Of a stretch of DNA of 64,000 bases, positions 53,802-62,534 are shown piece by piece. Under the pieces are notes generated by a model. The model saw nothing but the letters and a program-made list of their open reading frames with translations. It was not told where the DNA came from and ran no database searches. The stretch lies in assembly GCF_000285835.1 (NCBI RefSeq), contig NZ_HE978603.1:162327-226326 (forward strand), written 5' to 3'. Both the position numbers and the translations under genes were made by a program. This stretch comes from Brevibacterium senegalense. GTDB lineage: Bacteria; Actinomycetota; Actinomycetes; Actinomycetales; Brevibacteriaceae. Numbering within the stretch: the stretch's first letter is position 1; each line of letters starts with the position of its first letter.

Positions 53802-54014
53802 ATGCCGGATGACCAGTCCCCCATCCGCGCGCTGCGCAGATCCGCCGGCCTCACGCAGGGCCAGCTGGGCGGGTACGCCGGGGTCACCCGGCAGACGATC
53901 GCCGCGATCGAGAAGGGCGACTACGCCCCCAGCGTCTACCTGGCACTGCGCATCGCGCGGCGCCTGGACTCCACCGTCGAACACCTCTTTCCCCTGGACA
54001 AGGAGCCGTCATGA
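53802..54014 (+). CDS. Xre-family helix-turn-helix regulator
   Basis: 70 residues, essentially a single HTH_3 domain: IRALRRSAGLTQGQLGGYAG, VTRQTIAAIEKGDYAPSVYLALRIARRL. AGGGGTGGGG precedes the ATG at 53802; GTG 53793 is a possible earlier start. It overlaps the next gene by ATGA. The large palindrome immediately upstream is the probable binding site, giving autoregulation of the two-gene unit. Short Xre proteins coupled to small membrane proteins are widespread but their signals are mostly unknown. Confidence 0.93.
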   Translation: MPDDQSPIRALRRSAGLTQGQLGGYAGVTRQTIAAIEKGDYAPSVYLALRIARRLDSTVEHLFPLDKEPS

Positions 54015-54571
54015 CTACGAACAGCAGTGGAGAGCGCCGCAGCTTCGCGACTGTCGCGGACCGCCTCGTCGGCCTCAAGGACCCGTCCATGGGTGACGAG
54101 CGCGAGCGAGACATCATCCTGCGTGCAGGAACCACCGCGATGACCGTCTCGATCTTCACGATCCAGACACTGGGGGTGCTCCTGGCCGTCATCGGTGTGG
54201 GCCTGTGGTCCGGCGTCGTACTCGCCGCTGCGGTCATCCCCGGCGTCGCCTACACCTGGTACTGCCAGAGCAGCGGACTCGACACCACTCAGAGTTACGC
54301 CAAGATCGCGGCCCGTCGCAGGAACTGGTCGGTCATGGCCGGCCTCGCGATGGCAGCCGCGTGGATCGGCGCCCTGTCATTCCACATGCTCACAGGATCG
54401 CCCCTGGTGCAGGCGGGGATCCAGGGCACCGTCGGAACGGGGAACTCCACGGCCATCGGGCTGGTGGTCGGCGGTCTCATCGGCGGAACGATCGGCGTCT
54501 TCACCCTCTCCCGCTCGTCCCGTGCCGGCGCGAAGCGCAACGCGGCAGATGACGAGGACGACGAGGACTGA
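54011..54571 (+). CDS. Small membrane protein coupled to the Xre regulator
   Basis: 186 residues. A soluble segment (about 1-40) precedes four membrane helices (about 42-62, 65-84, 108-128, 145-165), including LGVLLAVIGVGLWSGVVLAA and AIGLVVGGLIGGTIGVFTL, and a strongly acidic C-terminus, ADDEDDED. It resembles DUF2178-like partners of Xre regulators in general layout only; I would not name a family firmly. The regulator stop overlaps its start by ATGA. A very strong hairpin follows 72 bp after the stop. Confidence 0.8.
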   Translation: MTTNSSGERRSFATVADRLVGLKDPSMGDERERDIILRAGTTAMTVSIFTIQTLGVLLAVIGVGLWSGVVLAAAVIPGVAYTWYCQSSGLDTTQSYAKIAARRRNWSVMAGLAMAAAWIGALSFHMLTGSPLVQAGIQGTVGTGNSTAIGLVVGGLIGGTIGVFTLSRSSRAGAKRNAADDEDDED

Positions 54572-54642
54572 GCACTGTCCGAGTCTCCACGACCCCGGCC
54601 ACGGTGCAGACGGCGGTCACACGGGACGTCTGCGCACACTCG

Positions 54643-54690
54643 ACGACAGCGGGGGCTGCGAACCATTCGGTTCGCAGCCCCCGCTGTCGT
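54643..54690. terminator. Bidirectional terminator between the Xre/membrane unit and ilvD
   Basis: A perfect 22-bp stem (54643-54664 with 54669-54690) and a 4-nt ATTC loop between convergent genes. Confidence 0.85.
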
Positions 54691-54736
54691 GGCGCCGTGC
54701 TGGAGTGCCGGGCGACCGCACGATCGCCGGCGCCCG

Positions 54737-56479
54737 TCAGACCGTGATGGCTCCCACGGACGCGGACTGCACGAGCTTCGCGTACTTGCCCAGGACTCCG
54801 TGCAGGCGCGGGTTCTCCGGGACGGTCCAGTCCTTGCGGCGCTCCTCGAGCTCCGACTCCGGCACGTGCAGCTCGATGCTGCGCGCGGCGATGTCGATGG
54901 TGATCTTGTCGCCGTCGCGGACGAAGGCGATGGGTCCGCCGTCGACGGCCTCGGGTGCGACGTGGCCGATGCACAGGCCGGTCGAGCCGCCGGAGAAGCG
55001 GCCGTCCGTGATGAGCAGGACGTCCTTGCCGATGCCCGCACCCTTGATGGCGCCGGTGATCGCCAGCATCTCGCGCATGCCGGGGCCGCCCTTGGGACCC
55101 TCGTAACGGATGACGATGACGTCGCCCTTCTTGAGCTCGCCGTTCAGCACGGCGTCCATGGCGGGCTGCTCGCGGTCGAAGACGCGCGCGGTGCCCTCGA
55201 AGACGTCCGCATCGAAGCCGGCGGACTTCACGACCGCACCGCCCGGAGCCAGCGATCCCTTGAGGACGGTGAGACCGCCGGTGGGGTGGATCGGGTCGTT
55301 GAGGGCGCGCAGGATCTTGCCGTCCGGGTCCGGCGGGTTGATCTTCGCCAGGTTCTCCGCGACGGTCTTGCCGGTGACGGTCATGCAGTCGCCGTGCAGC
55401 AGGCCCGCGTCCAGCAGGGCGCGCATGACGACGGGCACGCCGCCGATCTTGAAGACGTCGTTCATGACGTACTCACCGAAGGGCTTCACGTTGCCCAGGT
55501 GGGGCACGCGGTCGCCGATCCGGTTGAAGTCGTCCAGGCTCAGCTCGACGCCGGCCTCGTGGGCGATCGCCATGAGGTGGAGGACGGAGTTCGTGGATCC
55601 GCCGAATGCCATCGTCACAGCGATCGCGTTCTCCAGCGACTCCTTCGTGATGATGTCCTTCGTCGTGATGCCGCGCTTGAGGAGGTTCACGACCGCGTCG
55701 CCGGACATGCGCGCGAAGACGTTGCGGTTGCGGTGGATAGCCGGCGGGGCGGCGGAGCCGGGCAGGGACATTCCCATGGCCTCGGCGGCCGAAGCCATCG
55801 TGTTGGCGGTGTACATGCCGCCGCACGCTCCCTCGCCGGGGCAGACTGCGCGCTCGATGGCGTCGACGTCCGCCTCCGTCATCGTGCCGGCGCGGCAGGC
55901 GCCCACGGCCTCGAAGGCGTCGATGAGGGTGACTTCCTTCTCCGTGCCGTCGGACAGCTTCGCGGTGCCCGGCATGATCGAGCCGTTGTAGAGGAAGACG
56001 CTGGAGAGCTCCAGGCGGGCCGCGGCCATGAGCATGCCGGGAATCGACTTGTCGCAGCCGGCCAGCAGCACCGAGCCGTCCAGGCGCTCACCGCCGAACA
56101 CGGTCTCCACGGAGTCGGCGATGACTTCGCGGGAGACGAGCGAGTAGTGCATGCCCTCATGGCCCATCGAGATGCCGTCGGAGACGGAGATGGTGCCGAA
56201 CTCCAGCGGGTAGCCGCCGGCGGCGTGGACGCCTTCCTTGGCGAAGCCGGCCAGGCGCTGGAGGGAGAGGTTGCAGGGGGTGATCTCGTTCCACGACGAG
56301 GCGACGCCCACCTGGGGCTTCTGCCAGTCGTCGTCGCCCATGCCCACGGCGCGGAGCATGCCGCGGGCGGCGGCCCGTTCGATACCGTCGGTGACGTCGC
56401 GAGAGCGGGGCTTGATGTCGATGCCGGGCTCCGGTTGCGCGGCGGTGGAGGATGTGGGCTGGGGGTCTTCGCTGCTCAT
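54737..56479 (-). CDS. ilvD: Dihydroxy-acid dehydratase
   Basis: 580 residues. The Fe-S enzyme dehydrates the dihydroxy acids to 2-oxo acids in valine and isoleucine synthesis. Cluster/active-site motifs are [27 protein letters not shown] and [13 protein letters not shown]; the C-terminal [21 protein letters not shown] region is intact. TAGGAT at 56486-56491 (minus) lies 6 nt before the ATG, so a leaderless transcript is likely and no leader peptide attenuator fits between them. It is the first gene, in transcription order, of the branched-chain series in this window. Confidence 0.97.
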   Translation of the reverse strand: MSSEDPQPTSSTAAQPEPGIDIKPRSRDVTDGIERAAARGMLRAVGMGDDDWQKPQVGVASSWNEITPCNLSLQRLAGFAKEGVHAAGGYPLEFGTISVSDGISMGHEGMHYSLVSREVIADSVETVFGGERLDGSVLLAGCDKSIPGMLMAAARLELSSVFLYNGSIMPGTAKLSDGTEKEVTLIDAFEAVGACRAGTMTEADVDAIERAVCPGEGACGGMYTANTMASAAEAMGMSLPGSAAPPAIHRNRNVFARMSGDAVVNLLKRGITTKDIITKESLENAIAVTMAFGGSTNSVLHLMAIAHEAGVELSLDDFNRIGDRVPHLGNVKPFGEYVMNDVFKIGGVPVVMRALLDAGLLHGDCMTVTGKTVAENLAKINPPDPDGKILRALNDPIHPTGGLTVLKGSLAPGGAVVKSAGFDADVFEGTARVFDREQPAMDAVLNGELKKGDVIVIRYEGPKGGPGMREMLAITGAIKGAGIGKDVLLITDGRFSGGSTGLCIGHVAPEAVDGGPIAFVRDGDKITIDIAARSIELHVPESELEERRKDWTVPENPRLHGVLGKYAKLVQSASVGAITV

Positions 56480-57043
56480 GCTCGCATCCTAGGACTGCCG
56501 TCTCAGCTGTCTTCCCCCGGCCCGCATGGCGGACCCCAGTGGCGCTGCCGAGGCCCCGGTCCCGGGTCCGTCGTCGCGTCACCCGGGCGGGTGAGGGCTG
56601 CGGGAGCATGGGGTTGTTGAGGGTCGTGACCTGCGGTGATGGCGCGGGGCACGAGCTCACCGGCGGCACCGTCTGACGCGGCCTCCGCGGGCGTTCCGCG
56701 AGGCGGACCGTCTCAGAATCAAGCGCGGGACGGGCGGATCGGCAATACCGAAACGCTTGTATGCGCATAGTCGAAGGGCGCGCTGACCGATCAGCCCGCC
56801 GCCCATCCCTCGACGGACCAGCGGCTGGTTCGAAACACCGGTGAACGCACCGGGCCGTCGAACCAGGCGCTGGTCTCTCAGAGGACCGAGGAATCCGATG
56901 TGTCTGTTTCTGCGGCACAGACGGAAGTAGTCACCGAGTTATCCACAGATCCAGCTCTGCTGTTCCGTCAGCTGCGAACTCTTCTTAGTGTGGCGAGAGT
57001 GGTGTGAGGGGGAGTCGGGACGACGCTGACGGGGTGATGAGGG
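56480..57043. other. Long intergenic region with an unexplained hairpin
   Basis: No protein-like frame on either strand. It holds the ilvD -10 at 56486-56491 and a long imperfect inverted repeat, 56817-56833 with 56858-56874 (16 of 17 pairs), whose 24-nt loop includes CACCGGTG. The stretch 56700-57000 is less GC-rich than its surroundings. Nothing else is recognisable. Confidence 0.5.
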
Positions 57044-57694
57044 ATGAGGCACGCTCGACAGACCGGACTGCGCGCATGGCGAGCGACGAGCGCGGTCGCT
57101 GCGTTGGCGATCGCAGCTCTCCTTCTGACAGCGTGCGGTGGCGAGCCCGGAGCACAGGAGACCGTCGGTCCCACGGGAGGAGCGCCGTCACCCGCCTCGG
57201 AGCAGTCCTACGCCCCGACCCTCCCGCCCTACACGAGCGACGTCGAGCTCACCGATGAGGAGACCGCACAGGTGGAGGACACCCTCCAAGCGATCGACGA
57301 GTACATCTACTACTCATCGACAACTTCTGACGAAGGCGCGATTGGAATCGACCGACTCGCAGACGCGAACAAGATCTCTGAAGGCTTGCGAGACGCCTAT
57401 GTCGAAATGAAAGACGAAGCAGACGCAAGCGGAATGTCACTCGCCGGTGAAGTAGAGATCTCCGAGATGGCCGTTTGGGAACATACTCCAAACGACTCTG
57501 GCTACTACGGATTCTGCCTGGAATTTCGGGACTGGGGCCTTGTGGATCCAACTACCGGCCTGGACGAAAGCGGGGACTCACCGCCGGCGGACAGGACTCA
57601 GCTCGCTGAACTTCAAGCCGAGTTTGATGATGGAGCCCCCGCCCTCCAGAACTTACGATTCGACGCGCCTGAGAACGAATGCAAGAACTTGTGA
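57044..57694 (+). CDS. Lipoprotein of unknown function paired with a PKD-like secreted protein
   Basis: 216 residues. A signal peptide ends in the lipobox LLTAC with Cys31 as the lipid-modified residue. A Pro/Ser-rich spacer (to about 65) leads to a helical domain with DEETAQVEDTLQAIDEYIYY and Cys residues near 159 and 213 that could pair. From about 57300 onward the codons become visibly richer in A/T (GAA, AAG, CAA), unlike the flanking genes, which suggests recent acquisition or weak selection. Small lipoproteins beside PKD proteins occur in several actinobacteria (DUF6318-like), but this match is tentative. Confidence 0.78.
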   Translation: MRHARQTGLRAWRATSAVAALAIAALLLTACGGEPGAQETVGPTGGAPSPASEQSYAPTLPPYTSDVELTDEETAQVEDTLQAIDEYIYYSSTTSDEGAIGIDRLADANKISEGLRDAYVEMKDEADASGMSLAGEVEISEMAVWEHTPNDSGYYGFCLEFRDWGLVDPTTGLDESGDSPPADRTQLAELQAEFDDGAPALQNLRFDAPENECKNL

Positions 57695-57700
57695 TTTGGC

Positions 57701-58588
57701 ATGCTCACCTTGTCGCTGATTAGAAATGGCGCCGCAACTGCCACGATGATTGCGCTACTACTCAGCGGAGCGAGTTTCTCTGTCTCGCTGGCGGCAACTC
57801 AGTCCGTCCCTTCATCCGCCCCTGACTGCACCCTGCTTGAGGGCGGCTCAGTCGAATGCCGAAATGACCGACACGGAGACGGCGGTGGCGGCGACCGTGA
57901 CCGCGGCGGCGGAGGTGGTGGCGGCGGCGGCGGAGGCGGTGGTGGTGGCGGTGGCGGAGGTGGAGGCCACCAGCCACCTCCGGAGCGCGGCCCATTCGAC
58001 GACCTTCCGCCCGGCCTTGAGTGCGACTACGACGGACCGTGCGGCTACATTCCGGACCTGCCCGACGCTCCCCCGCCTGACGACGGCGGAGGCGGCGAGT
58101 ACGTCCCTCCCCCGGTCCCCAGCGAGTCCGATTTCGCGTCGTTCCCCATCCCGCCCTCGGACCCGTACGCACTGCCGGTCGACTGGACCGTCACGGGCAA
58201 GCCCACCGCGTTCTGGGCGGACGCAGGGGTGAAGGAGTTCGACGCAGAGCTCCTGGGCTTCCCCCTGCGGGTCCGCGCAACACCGATCGAGTACCACTGG
58301 GACTTCGGCGACGGGACCTCGACAACGTCGCCCTCCCCCGGATCGGAGCCCCGCCGCCCTGAACTGGGGACGATCACCCACACCTACTCGGAGAAGGGCG
58401 AGCGCACCGTCACCCTCACAACCGGCTACACCGGCGAGTACAACTACGGCGACGGCTGGAACGACATCGACGGCAGCGCCGCCGTGGAGAGCGACGGCCT
58501 GCCCATGACCGTGTACCGGTACCACAAGTACCGAGTCGAGGATGACTGCGCGGACAACCCCTACGGCTCAGACTGCGCTCCCAGTTGA
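57701..58588 (+). CDS. Secreted protein with a 21-residue polyglycine tract and PKD-like domain
   Basis: 295 residues, starting 6 nt after the lipoprotein stop. A signal peptide (about 1-32) is followed by a polar segment, 21 consecutive glycines at 69-89, a Pro/Asp-rich linker (to about 150) and a PKD-like beta-sandwich with YHWDFGDGTST and HTYSEKGERTVTLTT. Cys43, Cys53 and pairs near 108-113 and 280-288 suggest disulfides. There is no sortase motif or transmembrane anchor, so it is secreted or held by partners such as the upstream lipoprotein. Function unknown. The first 70 residues have lower-GC codons than the rest. Confidence 0.82.
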   Translation: MLTLSLIRNGAATATMIALLLSGASFSVSLAATQSVPSSAPDCTLLEGGSVECRNDRHGDGGGGDRDRGGGGGGGGGGGGGGGGGGGGGHQPPPERGPFDDLPPGLECDYDGPCGYIPDLPDAPPPDDGGGGEYVPPPVPSESDFASFPIPPSDPYALPVDWTVTGKPTAFWADAGVKEFDAELLGFPLRVRATPIEYHWDFGDGTSTTSPSPGSEPRRPELGTITHTYSEKGERTVTLTTGYTGEYNYGDGWNDIDGSAAVESDGLPMTVYRYHKYRVEDDCADNPYGSDCAPS

Positions 58589-58666
58589 TCGCCTCTGCCG
58601 GAACCTGAACGCAGGCGAGCCAGCACCCTCACCGACCGTTCGGCGGTGGCGATGCTCCTATGGATG

Positions 58667-59671
58667 TCAGTCCTCCGACACGTCCACCACGTTCAGCAGC
58701 TTCTTGCCCACGCTCAGCCGGTACAGCTGCTCGACCAGCAGGTTCTCGATCCGTGGATGGAACGCGGACGCGTTGCCGCCCACGTGCGGAGTCAGCAGTG
58801 TGCCCGGGGTCGACCACAGCGGGTGGTCCGCCGGCAGTGGCTCAGGATCGACGACGTCCAGCGCGGCCTGCAGACGCCCCGTCTCCAGCTCCGCCACCAG
58901 CGCGTCCGTGTCCACGACTCCGCCGCGCGCCACATTCACGATCAGTGCCCCATCCGGCAGTGCCGCGAGGAACTCCTTGTCGACCAGCTTGTCCGTCCGC
59001 TCCGTCAGCGGCGTGATGAGCACGACGACCTCCGCCGTCGGCAGCAGGTCCGGCAGTTCGTCGATGCTGTGGATGTGCCCGCGGTCGTCGTCGCGCGCAC
59101 TCGTGGCGACACGCGTCTGCTCGACCTCGAACGGCGCGAAGCGATCGAAGATCGCGTTCCCGATCCCACCCGCACCCACGATGAGGATCTTCCGGTCGGC
59201 CAGCGACGGCCGCTGCCGGTGGTTCCACTGCTGCTGCGACATGTCGCGCGCAGCATCGTCGACGCCGCGCAGCCGCGCCAGCGTCAGCGCCACCGCCAGC
59301 TCCGCCGTCGCCGCGGCATGCACGCCCGAGGCCGTCGCCACCGTCACCTCCGGCCCCACCTTGCCGATCACGGCGTCGTAGCCGGTGGTCTGCATCTGCA
59401 CGAACTTCAGGTTGGGCAGTTCGCCCAGCTTCTCGATGGTGGGGCCGTGATCCGGGTACGGGAGGATCACGGCGTCGATCGACGCCTTGTTGAGGCCGCG
59501 TGACTGCTCATCCGCGGACCACACGACGAAGTCGAGCTGCCCCTGCTGATGGTCGACGATCTTCGCATCGACGTGCGCACGCAGCTCCTGCGTGGGGAAC
59601 GCGACGGTCTTGACGAGTCCTGCCGGGAGTGTCTGGGCACCCTCGGTGCCGCTGCGTGCTTCTTCGCTCAT
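58667..59671 (-). CDS. D-isomer-specific 2-hydroxyacid dehydrogenase
   Basis: 334 residues. The NAD motif KILIVGAGGIGNAIFDRF lies at about 160-177. Catalytic residues read as Arg in VNVARGGVVDTDAL, an acid in DVVDPEPLPADHPLW and His in TPHVGGNAS. It is shorter than serA and lacks an ACT domain, so it is a glyoxylate/hydroxypyruvate reductase-like or other 2-oxoacid reductase. CAGACT 6 nt before the ATG is a weak leaderless -10. It lies just downstream of the MarR gene of the flavin-monooxygenase operon on the same strand. Confidence 0.9.
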   Translation of the reverse strand: MSEEARSGTEGAQTLPAGLVKTVAFPTQELRAHVDAKIVDHQQGQLDFVVWSADEQSRGLNKASIDAVILPYPDHGPTIEKLGELPNLKFVQMQTTGYDAVIGKVGPEVTVATASGVHAAATAELAVALTLARLRGVDDAARDMSQQQWNHRQRPSLADRKILIVGAGGIGNAIFDRFAPFEVEQTRVATSARDDDRGHIHSIDELPDLLPTAEVVVLITPLTERTDKLVDKEFLAALPDGALIVNVARGGVVDTDALVAELETGRLQAALDVVDPEPLPADHPLWSTPGTLLTPHVGGNASAFHPRIENLLVEQLYRLSVGKKLLNVVDVSED

Positions 59672-59708
59672 GCGCCCAGTCTGGCATGCCCCGGAGCTGC
59701 CCGGCCCG

Positions 59709-60218
59709 TCAGGAGTCGACGGCAGCCCGCATCTTCTCCATGACCGTCTCCAGCGCCGCGATGTCGTCCTCGTCCAGCACGTCGTCGAAGACCGCCCGGA
59801 TCTGCTCCCGGTGATCACGTCCGGCGCGCATGAGCGCTCGCGCACCGTCCTCCGTCAGCACGATGTTGTGCGCCCGCTTGTCCTCCGCGCACGGCAGCTT
59901 GTCGACCCAGCCGCGCTCCACGAGCACGCCGATCCGATAGCTGAGCCGGGGCACGGAGAACACGATCCGGTCCGCCAGCACACTCATCGTGAGCGTGCGC
60001 TCCGGCGCCTCCGCCAGCACCATGAGCAGGTTGTAGTCGGCCATGTCCATGCCGGCGTCCGCCTTGAGCCCCGCCTGCAGCCGGGCCATCACCCGCTCCG
60101 AGGTCTCCAGGTACGTCCGCCAGACCTCCAGCGTCCGCGCCTCGCCAAGGAGGTCCGCTCCCGGGCCCAGTCCCAGGCCGCCGCCGGTCTGCCCACAGGG
60201 CAGCAGCGGAGCGGTCAC
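59709..60218 (-). CDS. MarR-family regulator of the LLM/FMN-reductase operon
   Basis: 169 residues from the GTG at 60218. The winged helix (about 55-140) shows DYNLLMVLAEAPERTLTMSVLADRI, SVPRLSYRIGVLVERGWV and a wing EDKRAHNIVLTEDGARAL. The start overlaps the FMN reductase stop by GTGA. As last gene of the LLM-reductase-MarR operon it probably represses the AT-rich promoter upstream of the LLM gene. There is no sensor cysteine of the OhrR type; a phenolic or aromatic ligand is typical for the class. Confidence 0.9.
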   Translation of the reverse strand: MTAPLLPCGQTGGGLGLGPGADLLGEARTLEVWRTYLETSERVMARLQAGLKADAGMDMADYNLLMVLAEAPERTLTMSVLADRIVFSVPRLSYRIGVLVERGWVDKLPCAEDKRAHNIVLTEDGARALMRAGRDHREQIRAVFDDVLDEDDIAALETVMEKMRAAVDS

Positions 60219-61033
60219 TGTCCCAGCAGATCCGCGAAAGGCGTGATCTGCTCCGGGTCGAACTCGTCGCGGTCCCGCTGGGCCCGCGCCCGCTCCCCCA
60301 TGCCGGAGGGCGTGATCGCGGACTTCCCGGACTCCTCCGCCGGTCCCGCGTACGGGATCGTCCGGTCATACCCCTCCGTCGCCGAGGTCCCCTCGCCTCC
60401 CCGAGTCCCGGTCGCCCGGGGTGACTCCCCCGCAGTGCCGGCCGGGGCCTCGGCGGGGGTGTCCTCTGCCGTGCCGGCGGCGACGGCACCGGGGTTGAGC
60501 GCCAGGGTCAGCTCTGCGAGCTGGTCGGTCGCGGCCTGGATGCGGGCGTCCAGACCGGACTGGGCACCGCCGGCCCAGTCGTCCGTGGCGGCGAAGACGG
60601 CGGTGGGCAGCGCGTATCCCTTGAGGTAGGAGATCATGGGCCGCATCGTCGACTCGATCGCCAGCGAGTGGCGCGGCGTCCCGCCGGTCGCGCCCAGCAG
60701 CACCGGAGTGCCGGCCAGCGACGCGTCGTCGACCAGCTGCCAGAACAGCGTGTGGATGCCCGCCGGCGCACCCTTGTACACGGGTGCGACCGTGATGACG
60801 GCCGAGGCGCGGGCGACGGCCGCGAACGCCTCCTCCAGCTGGGGCGCCGGGAGGCCGGACACGGTCAGCTCCGTGAGCGCCTTCGCCAGGTGGCGGACGT
60901 TCAGGTGCGTGGTGCTCACAGTGGCGCCCGCGGCCTCGAGCGCGGTCTGCGCGGAGGCGAGCATCCGCTCCGTGAGGCGGGTGGTGGTGGAGTCCTCGCT
61001 CAGGCCGGTGGAGACGGCGACGATCTCGATCAT
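60215..61033 (-). CDS. NADPH-dependent FMN reductase, CE1759 family
   Basis: 272 residues. The flavodoxin-like domain (about 1-185) has AVSTGLSEDSTTTRLTERM (phosphate-binding loop) and ITVAPVYKGAPAGIHTLFWQLVDD. The C-terminal ~85 residues are Gly/Thr/Ala-rich and probably disordered. Proteins of this family accompany a CE1758-type LLM oxidoreductase and are thought to supply it with reduced FMN. GAAAGGAAG precedes the ATG. It lies 105 bp downstream of the LLM gene and overlaps the MarR gene. Confidence 0.9.
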   Translation of the reverse strand: MIEIVAVSTGLSEDSTTTRLTERMLASAQTALEAAGATVSTTHLNVRHLAKALTELTVSGLPAPQLEEAFAAVARASAVITVAPVYKGAPAGIHTLFWQLVDDASLAGTPVLLGATGGTPRHSLAIESTMRPMISYLKGYALPTAVFAATDDWAGGAQSGLDARIQAATDQLAELTLALNPGAVAAGTAEDTPAEAPAGTAGESPRATGTRGGEGTSATEGYDRTIPYAGPAEESGKSAITPSGMGERARAQRDRDEFDPEQITPFADLLGQ

Positions 61034-61138
61034 GGGACTTCCTTTCGAACGAGTGCGGTGCAGGGGCGGCGGTGCCGATGCCCGGGACGGTGACGGCGGC
61101 GAGTGCCGCGGCCACCGCCCGGGCTGTGCGTCCGGCGA

Positions 61139-62317
61139 TCAGGACCGCGCGGCGGCCTTCTTCTGCGCCTCCTCCTGGGCGGCCAGGCGGTCGGCGTACG
61201 CGCGGGTGCCGGGGGCCCCGCCGGGGACCGGGTCCTTGCCGGCCCGGTGGCGGGCGACCAGCCACTCGTGGGTGGGGGCGCCCGGGATGTCCGCGGGGCG
61301 GTTGGCGGCGAACTCCTTGCGCAGCGCCGGCACGACCTCCTCGCCCAGGATGTCGATCTGCTCCAGGACCGTCTTGAGCGGCAGTCCCGCGTGGTCCATG
61401 AGGAACATCTGGCGCTGGTAGTCGCCGGCCCACTCGCGGAACCCGGCGTAGCGCTCGATGACCTCCTGCGGCGAGCCCACGGTCAGCGGGGTCTGCGCGG
61501 TGAAGTCCTCCAGGCTGGGGCCGTGGCCGTAGACGGGCGCGTTGTCGAAGTAGGGGCGGAACTCACGGACCGCCTGCTGCGAGTCCTTATGCATGTAGAC
61601 CTGGCCGCCCAGACCCACGAACGCCTGGTCCGCGCGGCCGTGGCCGTAGTACTCGTAGCGCTGGCGGTAGAGGTTGACCATCCGCGCCGTGTGGCTGGTG
61701 GGCCAGAAGATGTTGTTGTGGAAGAAGCCGTCGCCGTAGTACGCCGCCTGCTCCGCGATCTCCGGGCTGCGGATCGAGCCGTGCCACACGAACGGGGGCA
61801 CCTCGTCCAGCGGCCACGGAGTGACGGTGAAGGAGTTGAGCGGCGTGCGGAAGTTGCCCTCCCAGTCCAGGTTCTTCTCGCGCCACAGGCGGTAGAGCAA
61901 GTTGTAGTTCTCGACCGCCAGCGGGATGCCCTGGCGGATGTCCTTGCCGAACCACGGATAGACGGGGCCGGTGTTGCCGCGACCCATCGTGAGGTCGACG
62001 CGCCCGCCCGCCAGGTGCTGGAGGTACGAGTAGTCCTCGGCGATGCGGACCGGATCCGTCGTCGTGATGAGGGTCGTCGCGGTCGACAGCTGGATGCGCT
62101 CCGTCTGCGCCGCGATGTTCGCCAGCAGCACGGGCGGGTTCGCGGGTGCCACGAACGGCGGGTTGTGGTGCTGGCCGGTCGCGAAGACGTCGAGGCCCGC
62201 CTCCTCCGCGTGCTTGGCGATCGTGACCGTCGCCTGGATGCGCTCGTGCTCCGTGGGGGTCGTGCCGTTCGTCGGATCCGTCGTGACGTCGCCGATCGTG
62301 AAGATGCCGAATTCCAT
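61139..62317 (-). CDS. LLM-class flavin-dependent oxidoreductase, CE1758 family
   Basis: 392 residues with the luciferase-like TIM barrel: EFGIFTIGDVTTDP, EEAGLDVFATGQHHNPPF, STATTLITTTDPVRIAEDYSYL and DLTMGRGNTGPVYPWFG. This subfamily is encoded with a dedicated FMN reductase and often a MarR regulator. It probably performs an FMNH2-dependent oxygenation of an unknown substrate. GGAGG lies before the ATG. The promoter region is AT-rich and holds repeated AAGTT/TTGAAC-like half-sites. Confidence 0.93.
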   Translation of the reverse strand: MEFGIFTIGDVTTDPTNGTTPTEHERIQATVTIAKHAEEAGLDVFATGQHHNPPFVAPANPPVLLANIAAQTERIQLSTATTLITTTDPVRIAEDYSYLQHLAGGRVDLTMGRGNTGPVYPWFGKDIRQGIPLAVENYNLLYRLWREKNLDWEGNFRTPLNSFTVTPWPLDEVPPFVWHGSIRSPEIAEQAAYYGDGFFHNNIFWPTSHTARMVNLYRQRYEYYGHGRADQAFVGLGGQVYMHKDSQQAVREFRPYFDNAPVYGHGPSLEDFTAQTPLTVGSPQEVIERYAGFREWAGDYQRQMFLMDHAGLPLKTVLEQIDILGEEVVPALRKEFAANRPADIPGAPTHEWLVARHRAGKDPVPGGAPGTRAYADRLAAQEEAQKKAAARS

Positions 62318-62368
62318 CGCTGCCTCCTGGCTGCCGCCGGCCTCGCGGGTTCGCGCTCCGGCAGATCG

Positions 62369-62410
62369 TCAAGTTCTCAACTATTTACTGAAAACTTTAA
62401 CCAATTGAAC
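62369..62410 (-). promoter_or_regulatory. AT-rich promoter/operator region of the LLM operon
   Basis: A ~40-bp A/T-rich island in GC-rich DNA, 50-90 bp before the LLM start, with TCAAGTT, AACTTTAA and AATTGAAC elements. On the minus strand TTCAAT and TAAATA are 16 bp apart, a usable promoter. A MarR operator here is likely. Confidence 0.55.
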
Positions 62411-62534
62411 GGCAGGATTGTTCCCGGGGGTGCGTGTGGTCCGTCACCGCGCTCGACCGGCACCAGAAGTACGGCTGCGGCGACCGACGATCAGCGCCCG
62501 CGCACGGCTCCTCGACTCCGAGGGAAGTGAGGCC

